Counted from the stretch's first letter, positions 16,340-25,248 are shown. The stretch is DNA of 44,637 bases from Fimiplasma intestinipullorum (GCA_018715065.1 DVMJ01000022.1:1-44637), one strand, 5' to 3'. Numbers and translations are program-made. Notes: a model not told the origin generated them from the letters alone.

Positions 16340-16738
16340 ATGATTACTTATCGTCAAACCAAAACACTTGCTCCTGATGACCTGGAAAAACTATTTTTAT
16401 CCGTCAACTGGGAATCAGGCCGGCATAAAGACAAACTAAGTCAGGCTTTAGCCAACTACGGCTATGTTCTCACCGCCTGGGATCAAGACCGGCTGGTGGG
16501 ACTGATAGGCGCCATGGATGATGGCATCATGACTGCCTATGTTCACTATCTCTGTGTCGATCCGGCATATCAAAAACACGGTATCGGACAAACACTGATC
16601 CGACAACTGAAAGACCATTATCAGGATTATTTGAAGATCTGTCTGTGTGCGGTCAACACCTATGTCCCATTCTATGAACAGCAGGGCTTTGTCATCGACC
16701 AGACCGAAACAGCCATGGCCATCTCCCGCTTTGAATAG
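16340..16738 (+). CDS. GNAT-family N-acetyltransferase
   Basis: The 132-residue protein has the acetyl-CoA-binding motif HYLCVDPAYQKHGIGQTLIRQL (about residues 70-90, with the Q-x-x-G-I/G-x-G/A pattern) and a late NTYVPFYEQQGF segment, both typical of small GNAT enzymes. The substrate is unknown. The ATG at 16340 is chosen because AGGA lies 8 nt upstream and the predicted transcript starts near 16322. The end of the gene overlaps the start of the next. Confidence 0.82.
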   Translation: MITYRQTKTLAPDDLEKLFLSVNWESGRHKDKLSQALANYGYVLTAWDQDRLVGLIGAMDDGIMTAYVHYLCVDPAYQKHGIGQTLIRQLKDHYQDYLKICLCAVNTYVPFYEQQGFVIDQTETAMAISRFE

Positions 16739-17345
16739 AAAAGCACTCATCTCCGGACTGCTGCTGACCTATGTCGGCGGTTTTCTGGATGGTTATACCT
16801 ATCTAGGTCGGGGGCATGTCTTTGCGAATGCCCAAACCGGCAATATGGCGCTGCTGGGCATCTCTCTTTTTCGAGGGGATGGCATGCAGGTACTGCATTA
16901 TCTCCTACCGATCAGCGCCTTTGCCCTGGGCAGTCTGCTTACCAAACAGCTGGAAAGAACGACTTTTTCTAAACGTTTGGTCAGCGCCATTGAAATTCTG
17001 ATCTTAGCCTTTGTTGCCCTGGCCGGTTCCGGGCTGGCCGATCAGTACGCCAATATGCTGATTTCATTTGTCTGTGCCATGCAGGTCACGGCTTTTCGTC
17101 AGATCGACGGTCTGCCCTACGCCTCGACCATGTGCACCGGCAACCTGCGTTCAGCCATGGAAAAAGTGGATCTCTTTCTCTTAGAGAAAGATCTGTACCA
17201 GCTCAAACAAGCAGCAAAATATTTTCTTGTCATTGGCTGCTTTATGCTTGGCGCCGGCTGTTCCTTTGTGGCTTTGTCCTTATGGGGGCTCTCAAGCCTC
17301 TATTTAGCCTGTTTGATCCTGCTATGTCATATCGTGTTGATCTAG
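16731..17345 (+). CDS. YoaK/DUF1275-family membrane protein
   Basis: About 204 residues with six or so hydrophobic segments. The opening LLLTYVGGFLDGYTYLGRGHVFANAQTGNMALLG is the signature of DUF1275 (YoaK) proteins, and YASTMCTGNLRS is the second conserved block. Function in the family is unknown. The start is uncertain: a TTG at 16731, overlapping the last codons of the GNAT gene by 8 nt, gives the usual family N-terminus, but no Shine-Dalgarno is evident, so translation may depend on termination at the GNAT stop. Confidence 0.78.
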   Translation: MNRKALISGLLLTYVGGFLDGYTYLGRGHVFANAQTGNMALLGISLFRGDGMQVLHYLLPISAFALGSLLTKQLERTTFSKRLVSAIEILILAFVALAGSGLADQYANMLISFVCAMQVTAFRQIDGLPYASTMCTGNLRSAMEKVDLFLLEKDLYQLKQAAKYFLVIGCFMLGAGCSFVALSLWGLSSLYLACLILLCHIVLI

Positions 17346-17366
17346 AGCGTTTCCAACGCTCTTTTC
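17344..17366 (+). terminator. Terminator of the YoaK-like gene
   Basis: AGAGCG/CGCTCT stem with a 7-nt loop followed by TTTTC, overlapping the TAG stop codon. Confidence 0.75.
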
Positions 17367-17373
17367 GTTTACA

Positions 17374-17398
17374 CAAAAAAAGGTGGTCAAACCACCTT
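17374..17398 (-). terminator. Terminator of the NlpC/P60 gene
   Basis: On the minus strand AAGGTGGT-TTG-ACCACCTT is followed by TTTTTGTG. It faces the plus-strand terminator at 17344, so the two converging genes each have their own. Confidence 0.85.
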
Positions 17399-18713
17399 AA
17401 TCAAAATGCCCATAACCCTCAATGCGGCTTGCCCAGTAAGAATTAGACAAGCTGGCAATATAAACACCCGTACTTGAAGAACCGGCATGAATAAACTGAT
17501 TATTGCCTATGTAGATCCCGACATGTGTCAGATGCCCAGTCGTATTGAAGAAGACCAAATCACCGGGCTGTGGTGATGAGACAAGCGTACAGGCATAATA
17601 CTGCAGCGTCACTGTACGTGGGATCGCGATCCCTGCCTGACGATAAGACCACTGTGCCAGACCGGAACAGTCAAAGACATTCGGACCGGTGCCGCCATAG
17701 ACATAACGACAGCCATTTTTAGAGAGCGCCGCCTGTACGATACCGGAATGACCCGAATAATTCGGTGTTGACGAAGATGAGGAACCACCCGAAGATCCAC
17801 TGCCTCCCGAAGAAGATGAACCACCATTACCTGAGGAAGATGAACCACTGCCTCCCGATGATGAAGATCCATTATTCGAAGAAGACGCCTGTTGCTGTTG
17901 CTCCTGCTCCTGTTTTAAACGTTCTTCTTCTTTCTGACGTTCCTCTTCTGCCAGAATGCGTTTTTCGTTTTCTGTCAAAGACTCGTCAATGGCCCCGATC
18001 TCCACATTATAATTATTCATGACAGCGGTCTGTTCATCCAGCGTAGACTGGTAGCTGTCCGCCTGTTCACTCAACGCATTTTCTAGCTCGGTCTGCTGTG
18101 TCTGCAGGACGAAAAGACTGTCATAACTCTCCTGCACGGCAACTTCTTTTTCTTCCAGTTCCTTTTTATCGTTAGCCAGACCGGTAATCAACTCTTTATC
18201 ATAGCTTGTCAATTCTTCAACAGACTGCATGCGGTTCAGCAATTCATCAAAGCTGCCTGCACTTAAGATCACGTTGATCAACTGACCGCCATTGACATAG
18301 GACTGCATGATATAGAGACGATCCGCCAATTTGGTTTCCTTGTCCTGGATATCGGTATTCAGCTGAGCGATGCTTCCCTGTAATACTTCCAGCTCGTTTT
18401 GCACAGAGGCGATTTGCTGATTTGTCGTTTCAAGCTGGGTCTGTACCGCCGCGAGATCAGACATGGTCGTATCCAGCTGTCCCTGTGTATCCGCAATCGA
18501 AGATTTAATGCTTTCGTTTTTTTCTTTTAAATAATCACTAAACTCGGAACAAACATTCAGATCACTGCGTGATAAGGATGTCGTATTTTTACATTTCTCT
18601 GTGTATTCGTCCTCCTTGCCGGCAAAATTCGTTGCCTGCACTGTTTCACTTGGATGACAGATGACCCCCAGGGCCAAACATCCGGCTAATAAAAGCCCGA
18701 ACTTTTTCTTCAT
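17397..18713 (-). CDS. Secreted NlpC/P60 peptidoglycan hydrolase with coiled coil (PcsB/CwlO-like)
   Basis: The 438-residue protein starts with a signal peptide (MKKKFGLLLAGCLALGVIC...). Residues about 55-270 are a long coiled coil rich in Gln/Glu/Leu, as in PcsB and CwlO. A Ser/Gly linker of about 50 residues with repeated SSSSGGSG units follows. The C-terminal NlpC/P60 cysteine peptidase has the catalytic Cys in FDCSGLAQWSY, a His in LTHVGIYIG, and FIHAGS. Such proteins cut the stem peptide of peptidoglycan and are usually controlled by FtsEX through the coiled coil. A TATAAT box lies about 30 bp upstream of the start. Confidence 0.9.
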   Translation of the reverse strand: MKKKFGLLLAGCLALGVICHPSETVQATNFAGKEDEYTEKCKNTTSLSRSDLNVCSEFSDYLKEKNESIKSSIADTQGQLDTTMSDLAAVQTQLETTNQQIASVQNELEVLQGSIAQLNTDIQDKETKLADRLYIMQSYVNGGQLINVILSAGSFDELLNRMQSVEELTSYDKELITGLANDKKELEEKEVAVQESYDSLFVLQTQQTELENALSEQADSYQSTLDEQTAVMNNYNVEIGAIDESLTENEKRILAEEERQKEEERLKQEQEQQQQASSSNNGSSSSGGSGSSSSGNGGSSSSGGSGSSGGSSSSSTPNYSGHSGIVQAALSKNGCRYVYGGTGPNVFDCSGLAQWSYRQAGIAIPRTVTLQYYACTLVSSPQPGDLVFFNTTGHLTHVGIYIGNNQFIHAGSSSTGVYIASLSNSYWASRIEGYGHFD

Positions 18714-18905
18714 TTGTCTTCCTCCCCGTCTTAATCGACTCTATTATAACACAAATCTAATTTTTTTCACTCGAATCAGTAAAAAATGATATTATCACAT
18801 AAAATTATGCTCAACATAACGAATAACAGTCCCATCTATATGTTTCTACAACAAACCATCCTGCACAGTGAGTCTTTTTCACTTCGCAACAAAGCATTCA
18901 TATAT

Positions 18906-18933
18906 AAAAAAAACGAAGACCTTTCGATCTTCG
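18906..18933 (-). terminator. Terminator after tRNA-Gln
   Basis: On the minus strand CGAAGATC-GAAA-GGTCTTCG, an 8-bp stem including one G-U pair with a GAAA tetraloop, followed by eight T residues. The 160 bp further down to the P60 gene promoter show nothing I recognise. Confidence 0.9.
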
Positions 18934-18945
18934 CTGTATCTTCAT

Positions 18946-19021
18946 TGGCTGGGGTAGAAGGATTCGAACCTCCACAATGCTTGAGTCAGAGTCAAGTGCC
19001 TTACCGTTTGGCTATACCCCA
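18946..19021 (-). tRNA. tRNA-Gln (anticodon CUG)
   Basis: A 76-nt cloverleaf on the minus strand. The acceptor stem is TGGGGTA/TACCCCA. The D arm contains AGCCAAACGGTAAGGCA. The anticodon stem CTTGA/TCAAG closes the loop CTCTGAC, giving anticodon CTG that reads CAG. The T arm GTGGAGGTTCGAATCC is canonical. The discriminator is G, with an encoded CCA. Confidence 0.97.
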
Positions 19022-19050
19022 ATTTCTTCTGTATCGCTCACTGCTCGTAT

Positions 19051-19079
19051 ATAATACACTTTTTTAAAACGAAAGTCAA
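19051..19079 (-). promoter_or_regulatory. Promoter of tRNA-Gln
   Basis: On the minus strand TTGACT (19079-19074) and TATTAT (19056-19051) with a 17-bp spacer, about 30 bp before the mature tRNA 5' end. Confidence 0.8.
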
Positions 19080-19107
19080 CAGGATTTTTAAAAAAAATGA
19101 TTTTTTT

Positions 19108-19131
19108 AAAGGGAACCCAAAGGGCTCCCCT
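19108..19131 (-). terminator. Likely terminator of the hydrogenase gene
   Basis: On the minus strand GGGAGCCC-TTT-GGGTTCCC has eight pairs including one G-U, followed by TTT and an A-run. The U-tract is short, so termination may be weak. Confidence 0.55.
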
Positions 19132-20638
19132 ATTCTTCTACCAGTTCTTCCAGACGATCCACATAATCGCTCTCGCTTGAAACCTTCTTGGCAGCCGTAT
19201 TTTTGAAACGATTCACGGCCGCTTTGGCACGAACGATCGGCTGCAGCGTTCCAGCTCCGGCAATACAGCCGCCAGGACACGCCATTCCTTCAAGCAAATA
19301 GCCATCATATTTGCCCTTTTGGGCGTCCTTAAGCATCATATAACAATTCTTCAGGCCTTCTTCTGCATGCACCTTGACTTCCATCTCCGGATGTTTTTGG
19401 TGAATACAGTTGACGACGGCCTGTGCGACACCGCCGCTGACAGCAAATCCGCGGCCATCGGCCGTTGCCTGCTGTAAAGGACTTTCATCGGTCAGCTCAT
19501 CAAAGGAAATGTCTTTGGCTTCAAACATCCCCATGACTTCTTCAAAGGTCAATACAAAATCGACATCACTGCGTACCGATTTCCGGGAAGCTTCAAGTTT
19601 TTTGGCTGAGCATGGTCCGATAAAGACCACCTTGCAGTCCGGATGATCTTTTTTGATCATACGCGCCGTCAGTACCATTGGCGTCAGTGCCATGGAAATA
19701 TACGATTTAAACTCTGGAAATTCTTTTTTAGCCATTACAGACCAGGACGGACAGCAGGAAGTGCCCATGAATGGCTGTTGGGCAGGAACTTTCTCCAGGA
19801 AATCCTCCGCCTCTTCCACAGTGCATAGATCAGCACCGACAGCGACTTCTACCACATCTTCAAAGCCCAGCTTTTTCATGGCTCCACGCAACTTTTCCGG
19901 TGTTACCTTAGGACCCAACTGACCGACAAAGGCAGGTGCAATGGCAGCATACACATGGTATCCCTGTTTGATCGCCGTAATCAGCTGGAAGATCTGTCCC
20001 TTATCACTGATGGCACCAAATGGGCAGTTGACTAAACACATCCCACAGGAAACACATTTGTCATAGTCGATCTTGGCATGCCCGTTTTCATCCGAATGGA
20101 TCGCATCCATACCGCAGGCCTTGGCGCATGGTCGCTCTAATTTCATGATGGCCCCATATGGACAGTTTTTCATACACAATCCACATTTGACACATTTGGA
20201 CTGGTCAATGACACTGCGGCCATTGACAATCGAAATGGCATCCTTAGGACAGACTTCAACACATGGATGCGCCAAACAGCCCTGGCAGGCATCAGTGATC
20301 CGCACCTCATTATCCGGACAGGCATGACAGGCAAACTTAATAATATTGATAAGTGGAGGTTCATAATACTTCTCGGCAATAATACTTTCACTGATTCCCT
20401 GCGTCAAAGGCGCATGCTGGTCGATCGGACGTAAAGGCAGTCCCATCGCTAAGCGTAAACGCTCACCGACGATTGCACGCTCCAGAAAGATACTTTCTCT
20501 TAGCGTTGCGACTTCTCCCGGAATGATCTTGTAAGGCAATTCCTCGATTACCGAATAGTCACCGTTATAAGCCATTCGTGCAATCTCGGTAAAGATCTTT
20601 CTTCGAATGTCTGTAATTGAAGATTGAATTCCTCTCAT
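19130..20638 (-). CDS. Monomeric [FeFe] hydrogenase (group B1 type)
   Basis: The 502-residue iron-sulfur enzyme has an N-terminal region with a cysteine cluster (HACPDNEVRITDACQGC...PCVEVCP) and two ferredoxin-like 4Fe-4S motifs (CVKCGLCMKNCPYGA and CVSCGMCLVNCPFGA). The H-cluster domain carries all three signatures in order: GTSCCPSW, FIGPCSAKKLEA and EGMACPGGCIAGAG. L2 has GPC rather than MPC, as in the B-group monomeric enzymes. It would couple ferredoxin oxidation to hydrogen evolution, or act in sensing. Maturases HydEFG are not in the window. AGGAGG precedes the start and a TATAAT lies about 40 bp upstream. Confidence 0.93.
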   Translation of the reverse strand: MRGIQSSITDIRRKIFTEIARMAYNGDYSVIEELPYKIIPGEVATLRESIFLERAIVGERLRLAMGLPLRPIDQHAPLTQGISESIIAEKYYEPPLINIIKFACHACPDNEVRITDACQGCLAHPCVEVCPKDAISIVNGRSVIDQSKCVKCGLCMKNCPYGAIMKLERPCAKACGMDAIHSDENGHAKIDYDKCVSCGMCLVNCPFGAISDKGQIFQLITAIKQGYHVYAAIAPAFVGQLGPKVTPEKLRGAMKKLGFEDVVEVAVGADLCTVEEAEDFLEKVPAQQPFMGTSCCPSWSVMAKKEFPEFKSYISMALTPMVLTARMIKKDHPDCKVVFIGPCSAKKLEASRKSVRSDVDFVLTFEEVMGMFEAKDISFDELTDESPLQQATADGRGFAVSGGVAQAVVNCIHQKHPEMEVKVHAEEGLKNCYMMLKDAQKGKYDGYLLEGMACPGGCIAGAGTLQPIVRAKAAVNRFKNTAAKKVSSESDYVDRLEELVEE

Positions 20639-20705
20639 TCGTTTTATCCTCCTTCTATTCTACTCTCCACACCTCTATTATAATACAATTTTCGCACTTT
20701 TCATC

Positions 20706-20735
20706 AAAAAAAGAGAAGTCCTGCCAGACTTCTCT
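20706..20735 (-). terminator. Terminator of rpoE
   Basis: On the minus strand AGAGAAGTC-TGGCAG-GACTTCTCT, a 9-bp stem, followed by a T-run; the TAG stop codon overlaps its start. Confidence 0.9.
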
Positions 20736-21111
20736 AATCATCAAAGGAATCGGTATCCGCAAATGTTCCGTCATCCTGTTCTTCTTCATCGAAGAATTCT
20801 TCCTCTTCTTCACTGTTTGGATCGCGATCATCATCATCCTGATAATCAGCGTAAATATCGTTCATATCGATGTGTACATCTTCGAATTTATGACGTTCAC
20901 GCAGATCCCAGCGATTTTCACCAGTCGTAATAAAGCGACCATCCAAAGTAATGTTCGTATAGAATAACGACTGGTTTTCCTGGCTTGCTGCTTCATCAAA
21001 GCCTTTGATCTCACAGACTTCTTTATAAAGCTTATTGAAATCAACAGCTTTTTTCTTATGCATCATTAAATCATATGCAACATCCAACATCGAAACCTGA
21101 CTGTAATCCAT
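20734..21111 (-). CDS. rpoE: DNA-directed RNA polymerase delta subunit
   Basis: The 125-residue protein has the HARE-HTH domain (MLDVAYDLMMHKKKAVDFNKLYKEV..., SLFYTNITLDGRFITTGENRWDLRE) in the first 75 residues. A long unstructured acidic tail rich in Asp and Glu follows. This is the layout of the Gram-positive delta factor, which displaces nucleic acids from RNA polymerase and aids recycling. It follows argS after 14 bp, the conserved Firmicute order. Confidence 0.93.
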   Translation of the reverse strand: MDYSQVSMLDVAYDLMMHKKKAVDFNKLYKEVCEIKGFDEAASQENQSLFYTNITLDGRFITTGENRWDLRERHKFEDVHIDMNDIYADYQDDDDRDPNSEEEEEFFDEEEQDDGTFADTDSFDD

Positions 21112-21125
21112 CTTTTCTCCTCCTC

Positions 21126-22787
21126 TTACATTTTACGTGGGGCACTGACCCCGATCAAATTCAACGCATTCGCTAAAGTGATGCGGCTGGCCTCTACTAA
21201 TGCCAGACGCTCCTGACTCAATGTCAGATTCGCTGGATCAACGACCTTGCATTCGTTATAGAAGCTATGGAACAGGGCCGCTAAACGCTGAATATAAGTG
21301 GCAATCTTGTGAGGTGCCCGCAGCTTGGCAGCATCAATCACGGTATTTCTGAATTCATTGATATGTTTTAATAATTCGATTTCCTTAGGATGACCCAGAT
21401 CTTCATAGTGGTCCGCTAACTGCATACCGGCTTTTTGCGCCATCTCTTCAATGGAGCACATTCTGGCATGCGCGTACTGCGCATAATAGACCGGATTGTC
21501 ATTGGTCTTGCTGGTGGCAAGATCCAGATCAAAATCAAACATCGAGCTGCCGGCCTTGCTGGCAAAGAAGTAACGCGTCGCATCCACACCGATCTCTTCC
21601 ATCAGGTCACGAATCGTTACCGCATTACCGGTACGCTTGGACATTTTGACTTCCTGTCCATCCCGCACTAAACGCACCATCTGCATGATGTCCACTTCCA
21701 GCTGATCTGGCTGATAACCAAAGGCCTGAATGCTGGCCTTCAAACGAGCAATGTAACCATGGTGATCGGCCCCCAGCAGATCGACCAAGTAATCATAACC
21801 GCGGGACAGCTTATTTAAATGATAGCTGATATCCGGCGTCAGATAGGTGTAGCTGCCGTCACTTTTGACCAGGACACGATCCTTATCATCACCAAACGCT
21901 GTCGTTTTAAACCAAAGCGCGCCATCCTTTTCATAGGTCAGCCCTTTGGCCTTCAGTTCTTCGACCCGTTTTGCGACCTCTCCGGATTCATAAAGAGAGG
22001 TTTCTGAAAACCAGACATCAAAAGAGACACCAAAGTCCTTCAGTACACCTTTGAGTTTTTCCAGCTCATGATCGACTCCGACTTTGCGGAAATACTGATA
22101 AGCTTCTTTGGAATCGTCATTCAGATAACGATCGCCGATCTCTTCTTTGATCTTACCTGCAATGCCAATGACATCCTTACCATAATAACCGTCTTCAGGC
22201 ATTGCTTTCTCAACACCAAAAGCCTGATGATAGCGGGCAATCAAAGAAAGCGCGAGATTATCGATCTGCTTACCGGCATCGTTGATATAATACTCGCTGG
22301 TCACCTCATAACCGGCAGCACGCATGATCCGGCAGATACTGTCACCAAGACTCGCTCCGCGCGCATGTCCCAGATGCAAATCACCAGTTGGGTTCGCTGA
22401 AACAAATTCCACATTATAGCGCACTGGCTTAGCTTGCGTGGTATGACCATAATGTTCTTTTTCTTTTAAAACTTCCCCGATCACTGACGTCAGGGCATCA
22501 CTTTTCATAAAGCAATTAATAAAACCGGGACCCGCAATCTCCACACGGTCAATATTGGCCTGATCCAGGTCGATTGCCTCGACGATGGCATTGGCAATCT
22601 CGCGTGGATTACGACGCAGCTGACGTGTCAATTGCATCGCAATATTGGATGAGTAGTCACCGTTTTGTGTATTTTTAGGAATCTCAATGACGATGGTCTG
22701 CGGATCCTGATGATCGACCAATCCCGCTTTTTCCACCGCCTGAGCCAGGCTCAGCTTGAGTGCTTCCTCAATTTTGTTTACTGACAT
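21126..22787 (-). CDS. argS: Arginyl-tRNA synthetase
   Basis: The 553-residue class I synthetase charges tRNA-Arg. It has an N-terminal Add1 domain with GDYSSNIAMQLT, the HIGH-type signature NPTGDLHLGHARGA around residue 125, the KMSKS equivalent KMSKRTGNAVT around residue 355, and a C-terminal DALR anticodon-binding domain with YAQYAHARMCSI. The ATG at 22787 is used because GAGGAGG lies upstream; a longer in-frame reading lacks such a site. It is followed by rpoE and preceded by a ywiB-like gene, as in Bacillus. Confidence 0.97.
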   Translation of the reverse strand: MSVNKIEEALKLSLAQAVEKAGLVDHQDPQTIVIEIPKNTQNGDYSSNIAMQLTRQLRRNPREIANAIVEAIDLDQANIDRVEIAGPGFINCFMKSDALTSVIGEVLKEKEHYGHTTQAKPVRYNVEFVSANPTGDLHLGHARGASLGDSICRIMRAAGYEVTSEYYINDAGKQIDNLALSLIARYHQAFGVEKAMPEDGYYGKDVIGIAGKIKEEIGDRYLNDDSKEAYQYFRKVGVDHELEKLKGVLKDFGVSFDVWFSETSLYESGEVAKRVEELKAKGLTYEKDGALWFKTTAFGDDKDRVLVKSDGSYTYLTPDISYHLNKLSRGYDYLVDLLGADHHGYIARLKASIQAFGYQPDQLEVDIMQMVRLVRDGQEVKMSKRTGNAVTIRDLMEEIGVDATRYFFASKAGSSMFDFDLDLATSKTNDNPVYYAQYAHARMCSIEEMAQKAGMQLADHYEDLGHPKEIELLKHINEFRNTVIDAAKLRAPHKIATYIQRLAALFHSFYNECKVVDPANLTLSQERLALVEASRITLANALNLIGVSAPRKM

Positions 22788-22876
22788 AACTTGCCTCCTC
22801 ACTCTTTTTGCACTATATACAATATCACAAACGCTCACTAAAAAAAAGAAAAAAAGTGTTCATCTCGTGCGTTTTT

Positions 22877-23260
22877 TTAACGAAGGACCAGGGTGAGATA
22901 AACTTTGCTGATAAGCGTCTTGCGATCATACAGACGATAGGCCAGCTTGAGTCGTTGATCATCCCAGGCATACTGGACAAGCTCACTTTCCAGATCCAGA
23001 ATGCCATAGGCTGTCTGGTAAGCGACCGGGATCCGTTGATCCCTTCGCAGTTTCAGATGGCTCTTGTCATGATAAAGATGCACCTCGTCCTTTTCCAGGT
23101 AAAAACGCATCTGTCCATGCTCGGATGACTCGACCGTCCAGATCTCACTGTTGTTTTTTGTTTCACGGCTGCCTTCTGCTTCAAAATGGCTGCTTATGCG
23201 ATCATCCTCATGAACGATCACAGACTGATAGTAAAATTTCGTTTTCTTTTTCAAATGCAT
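22877..23260 (-). CDS. YwiB-like DUF1934 beta-barrel protein
   Basis: The roughly 127-residue protein is mostly beta-strand, with FYYQSVIVHEDDRISSHFEAEG, GQMRFYLEKDEVHLYH, IPVAYQTAYGILDLESELV and LKLAYRLY. This pattern and its place directly upstream of argS-rpoE match the DUF1934/YwiB family, whose function is unknown. The ATG at 23260 is chosen; a TTG and a GTG lie just before it. A TATAAT box at 23277-23272 is so near that the transcript would begin within about 5 nt of the start codon. No terminator hairpin separates it clearly from argS. Confidence 0.7.
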   Translation of the reverse strand: MHLKKKTKFYYQSVIVHEDDRISSHFEAEGSRETKNNSEIWTVESSEHGQMRFYLEKDEVHLYHDKSHLKLRRDQRIPVAYQTAYGILDLESELVQYAWDDQRLKLAYRLYDRKTLISKVYLTLVLR

Positions 23261-23317
23261 CACCAAAGTATATTATAGCAGAAAGCTGTCAAAAGTATAG
23301 TTTGAGGTGAGCTTTCC

Positions 23318-25222
23318 ATGAGAAAAGTCATCAAAATCATGGGTATTATTCTAGGCAGCCTGACAAGTCTAGTCGTCCTGCTGTACGGGATTGCTTTTCT
23401 AGCCGGTAAACCCGAGATCGGGATAGCCCAATCATTAGAGATGGTCGATCGCGATGGCGAGACCTTCTATGTTTCTATCAACGACAGCACCAGCGAATGG
23501 GTCACGCTGGAGGAGGTCAGCCCTTATTTCATCGATGCCCTGCTTGATACCGAAGATCAGTATTTCTACTGGCATCCCGGCTTCGATCTGATCGGGATTG
23601 CTCGTGCGGCCATGATCGATCTCAAAAATATGAATCTCAACCAGGGCGCCAGCACGATCACCCAACAATATGTCAAAAACCTTTTTCTGACGAATGAAAA
23701 AAGCTGGACGCGCAAATTCAAGGAAGCTTTTTTGACCATGCAGGTGGAGACGCATTACAGTAAAGACGAGATCTTAGAAGGTTATCTGAACACTGTTTAT
23801 TTTGGCCATGGCTGTTATGGTCTGGAAGCTGCCAGCCAATATTATTTCAGTCAATCCAGTCAGTCGCTCAACCTTAGCCAGGCAAGTCTTCTGGCCGGGA
23901 TGGTCAACGGTCCGGAGCTCTATTCACCCATCAAGAATCCGGAGCTTGCCAAAGAGAGACAAAGCGTGGTCCTGAATGCCATGAAAAACAATGGGCATAT
24001 TAATGAGTTGGAATACGAAGCCACGCTGGCCAGCCCGATCGAACTACAGGTGCAGGACCAGGAAGATGAAAATGTCACGGAAGGCTATTATGTCGATTAT
24101 GTCAAAAGTGAATTGGCCAGACTGGGATTTGATGATGAGCAATATCGCTCCCAGGGGCTCAAAGTCTATACGACCATGGATACCGAGCTCCAGCTGACCC
24201 TCTCCCGCTCCATCACAAAGTATCTGGGAGAGGATGAACTGCAAAATGCCGTCGTCTGTCTGAAACCGTACACCAGTGAGATCCTGGCGCTCTCAGGCGG
24301 AAATAACTATCAGGATTCGCAATACAATCGTGCCCTCTACGCCAAAAGACAAATGGCTTCAACGGTCAAGCCCCTGCTTTATTATGACGCTTTAGCGAAC
24401 GGTATGGATCCGCTCACTACCTTTATGAGCGAAAAAACAACCTTTCAATTAGCCAATCATGAAACCTACAGTCCGCAAAACTTTAATGATGCCTACCCAA
24501 ACCAGGAAATCACGATGATCAATGCCCTGGCGACTTCAGACAACATCTATGCCGTCAAGACGCATTTATTTTTAGGCACGAACCAGTTAGCCCAATCACT
24601 GAAAGATTTTGGTTTTAGTGAAGTCAAAGACAACGCTTCCCTGGCCTTAGGGACGGTGGATACCTCGATCCTGCAGCTGGCCGGCATGTATAATACATTT
24701 GCCAGTGAGGGAATGTATCAGGAGCCTTATGCGATTACCCGCATTGAAAACCGGAATGGCGAAGTGCTTTATACGCATCAGGAAAAGACCGAAGAAAAAC
24801 TGGATCAGGATCTTTGCCTGGTCATGAATCAGATGATGACAGCCACTTTTGATGCCAGTCTTGTCGGTTATGCCACCCCAACCATGCTCTCTTTTAAGAC
24901 CGATCAGACCTTTGCCGCCAAAACAGGCAGCAGTGACTGGGACAGCTGGGTGGTTGGCTTTAATCCGGAGATCCTGGTTGGCATCTGGACAGGCTATGAT
25001 GATATGTCGCCTTTTCCTGAGGAGCACAAGACCGTTGCCCGGGAAATCTTTCGGGATCTGACCAGCTTCTATATGGAAGGCCAAGAGGATGTCTGGTATC
25101 AGCCGACCGCCAATCTGGTTCAGGTTCCGATCGATCCTGCCAATGGTACCCTGGATCCTAACGGCAGCATTTACTGGTTTTACAACCGACCCGGCGATCT
25201 GCAGATCCCCGATCCCACTTAA
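23318..25222 (+). CDS. Class A penicillin-binding protein (glycosyltransferase/transpeptidase)
   Basis: The 634-residue bifunctional cell-wall synthase has an N-terminal membrane anchor (residues about 7-30). The GT51 glycosyltransferase domain has EDQYFYWHPGFD (catalytic Glu), GASTITQQYVKNLFL and ILEGYLNTVYFGHGCYG. The transpeptidase domain has ASTVKP (SxxK nucleophile), the SDN motif in ATSDNIYAVKT, and AAKTGSSDWDSW (KTG). It polymerises and crosslinks peptidoglycan outside the membrane. The start has GAGGTGA upstream. It is transcribed divergently from the ywiB-like gene across a gap of about 57 bp. Confidence 0.94.
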   Translation: MRKVIKIMGIILGSLTSLVVLLYGIAFLAGKPEIGIAQSLEMVDRDGETFYVSINDSTSEWVTLEEVSPYFIDALLDTEDQYFYWHPGFDLIGIARAAMIDLKNMNLNQGASTITQQYVKNLFLTNEKSWTRKFKEAFLTMQVETHYSKDEILEGYLNTVYFGHGCYGLEAASQYYFSQSSQSLNLSQASLLAGMVNGPELYSPIKNPELAKERQSVVLNAMKNNGHINELEYEATLASPIELQVQDQEDENVTEGYYVDYVKSELARLGFDDEQYRSQGLKVYTTMDTELQLTLSRSITKYLGEDELQNAVVCLKPYTSEILALSGGNNYQDSQYNRALYAKRQMASTVKPLLYYDALANGMDPLTTFMSEKTTFQLANHETYSPQNFNDAYPNQEITMINALATSDNIYAVKTHLFLGTNQLAQSLKDFGFSEVKDNASLALGTVDTSILQLAGMYNTFASEGMYQEPYAITRIENRNGEVLYTHQEKTEEKLDQDLCLVMNQMMTATFDASLVGYATPTMLSFKTDQTFAAKTGSSDWDSWVVGFNPEILVGIWTGYDDMSPFPEEHKTVAREIFRDLTSFYMEGQEDVWYQPTANLVQVPIDPANGTLDPNGSIYWFYNRPGDLQIPDPT

Positions 25223-25248
25223 AAAAGACCATTAAAGGTCTTTTAAAA
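25221..25248. terminator. Bidirectional terminator between the PBP and glycosylase genes
   Basis: AAAAGACC/GGTCTTTT hairpin (25223-25230 with 25237-25244) flanked by A-run and T-run on both sides, between converging genes; it overlaps both stop codons' neighbourhoods. Confidence 0.8.

Noticed and set aside
17760..17900. Tandem repeat array in the P60 gene as a possible CRISPR or VNTR
   Set aside because: The repetition encodes a Ser/Gly linker within the reading frame; units are short and irregular, with no spacers.
19410..19922. Plus-strand open frames antisense to the hydrogenase, and similar long antisense frames elsewhere
   Set aside because: They lack ribosome binding sites and family features and mirror the codon pattern of the real genes on the other strand.
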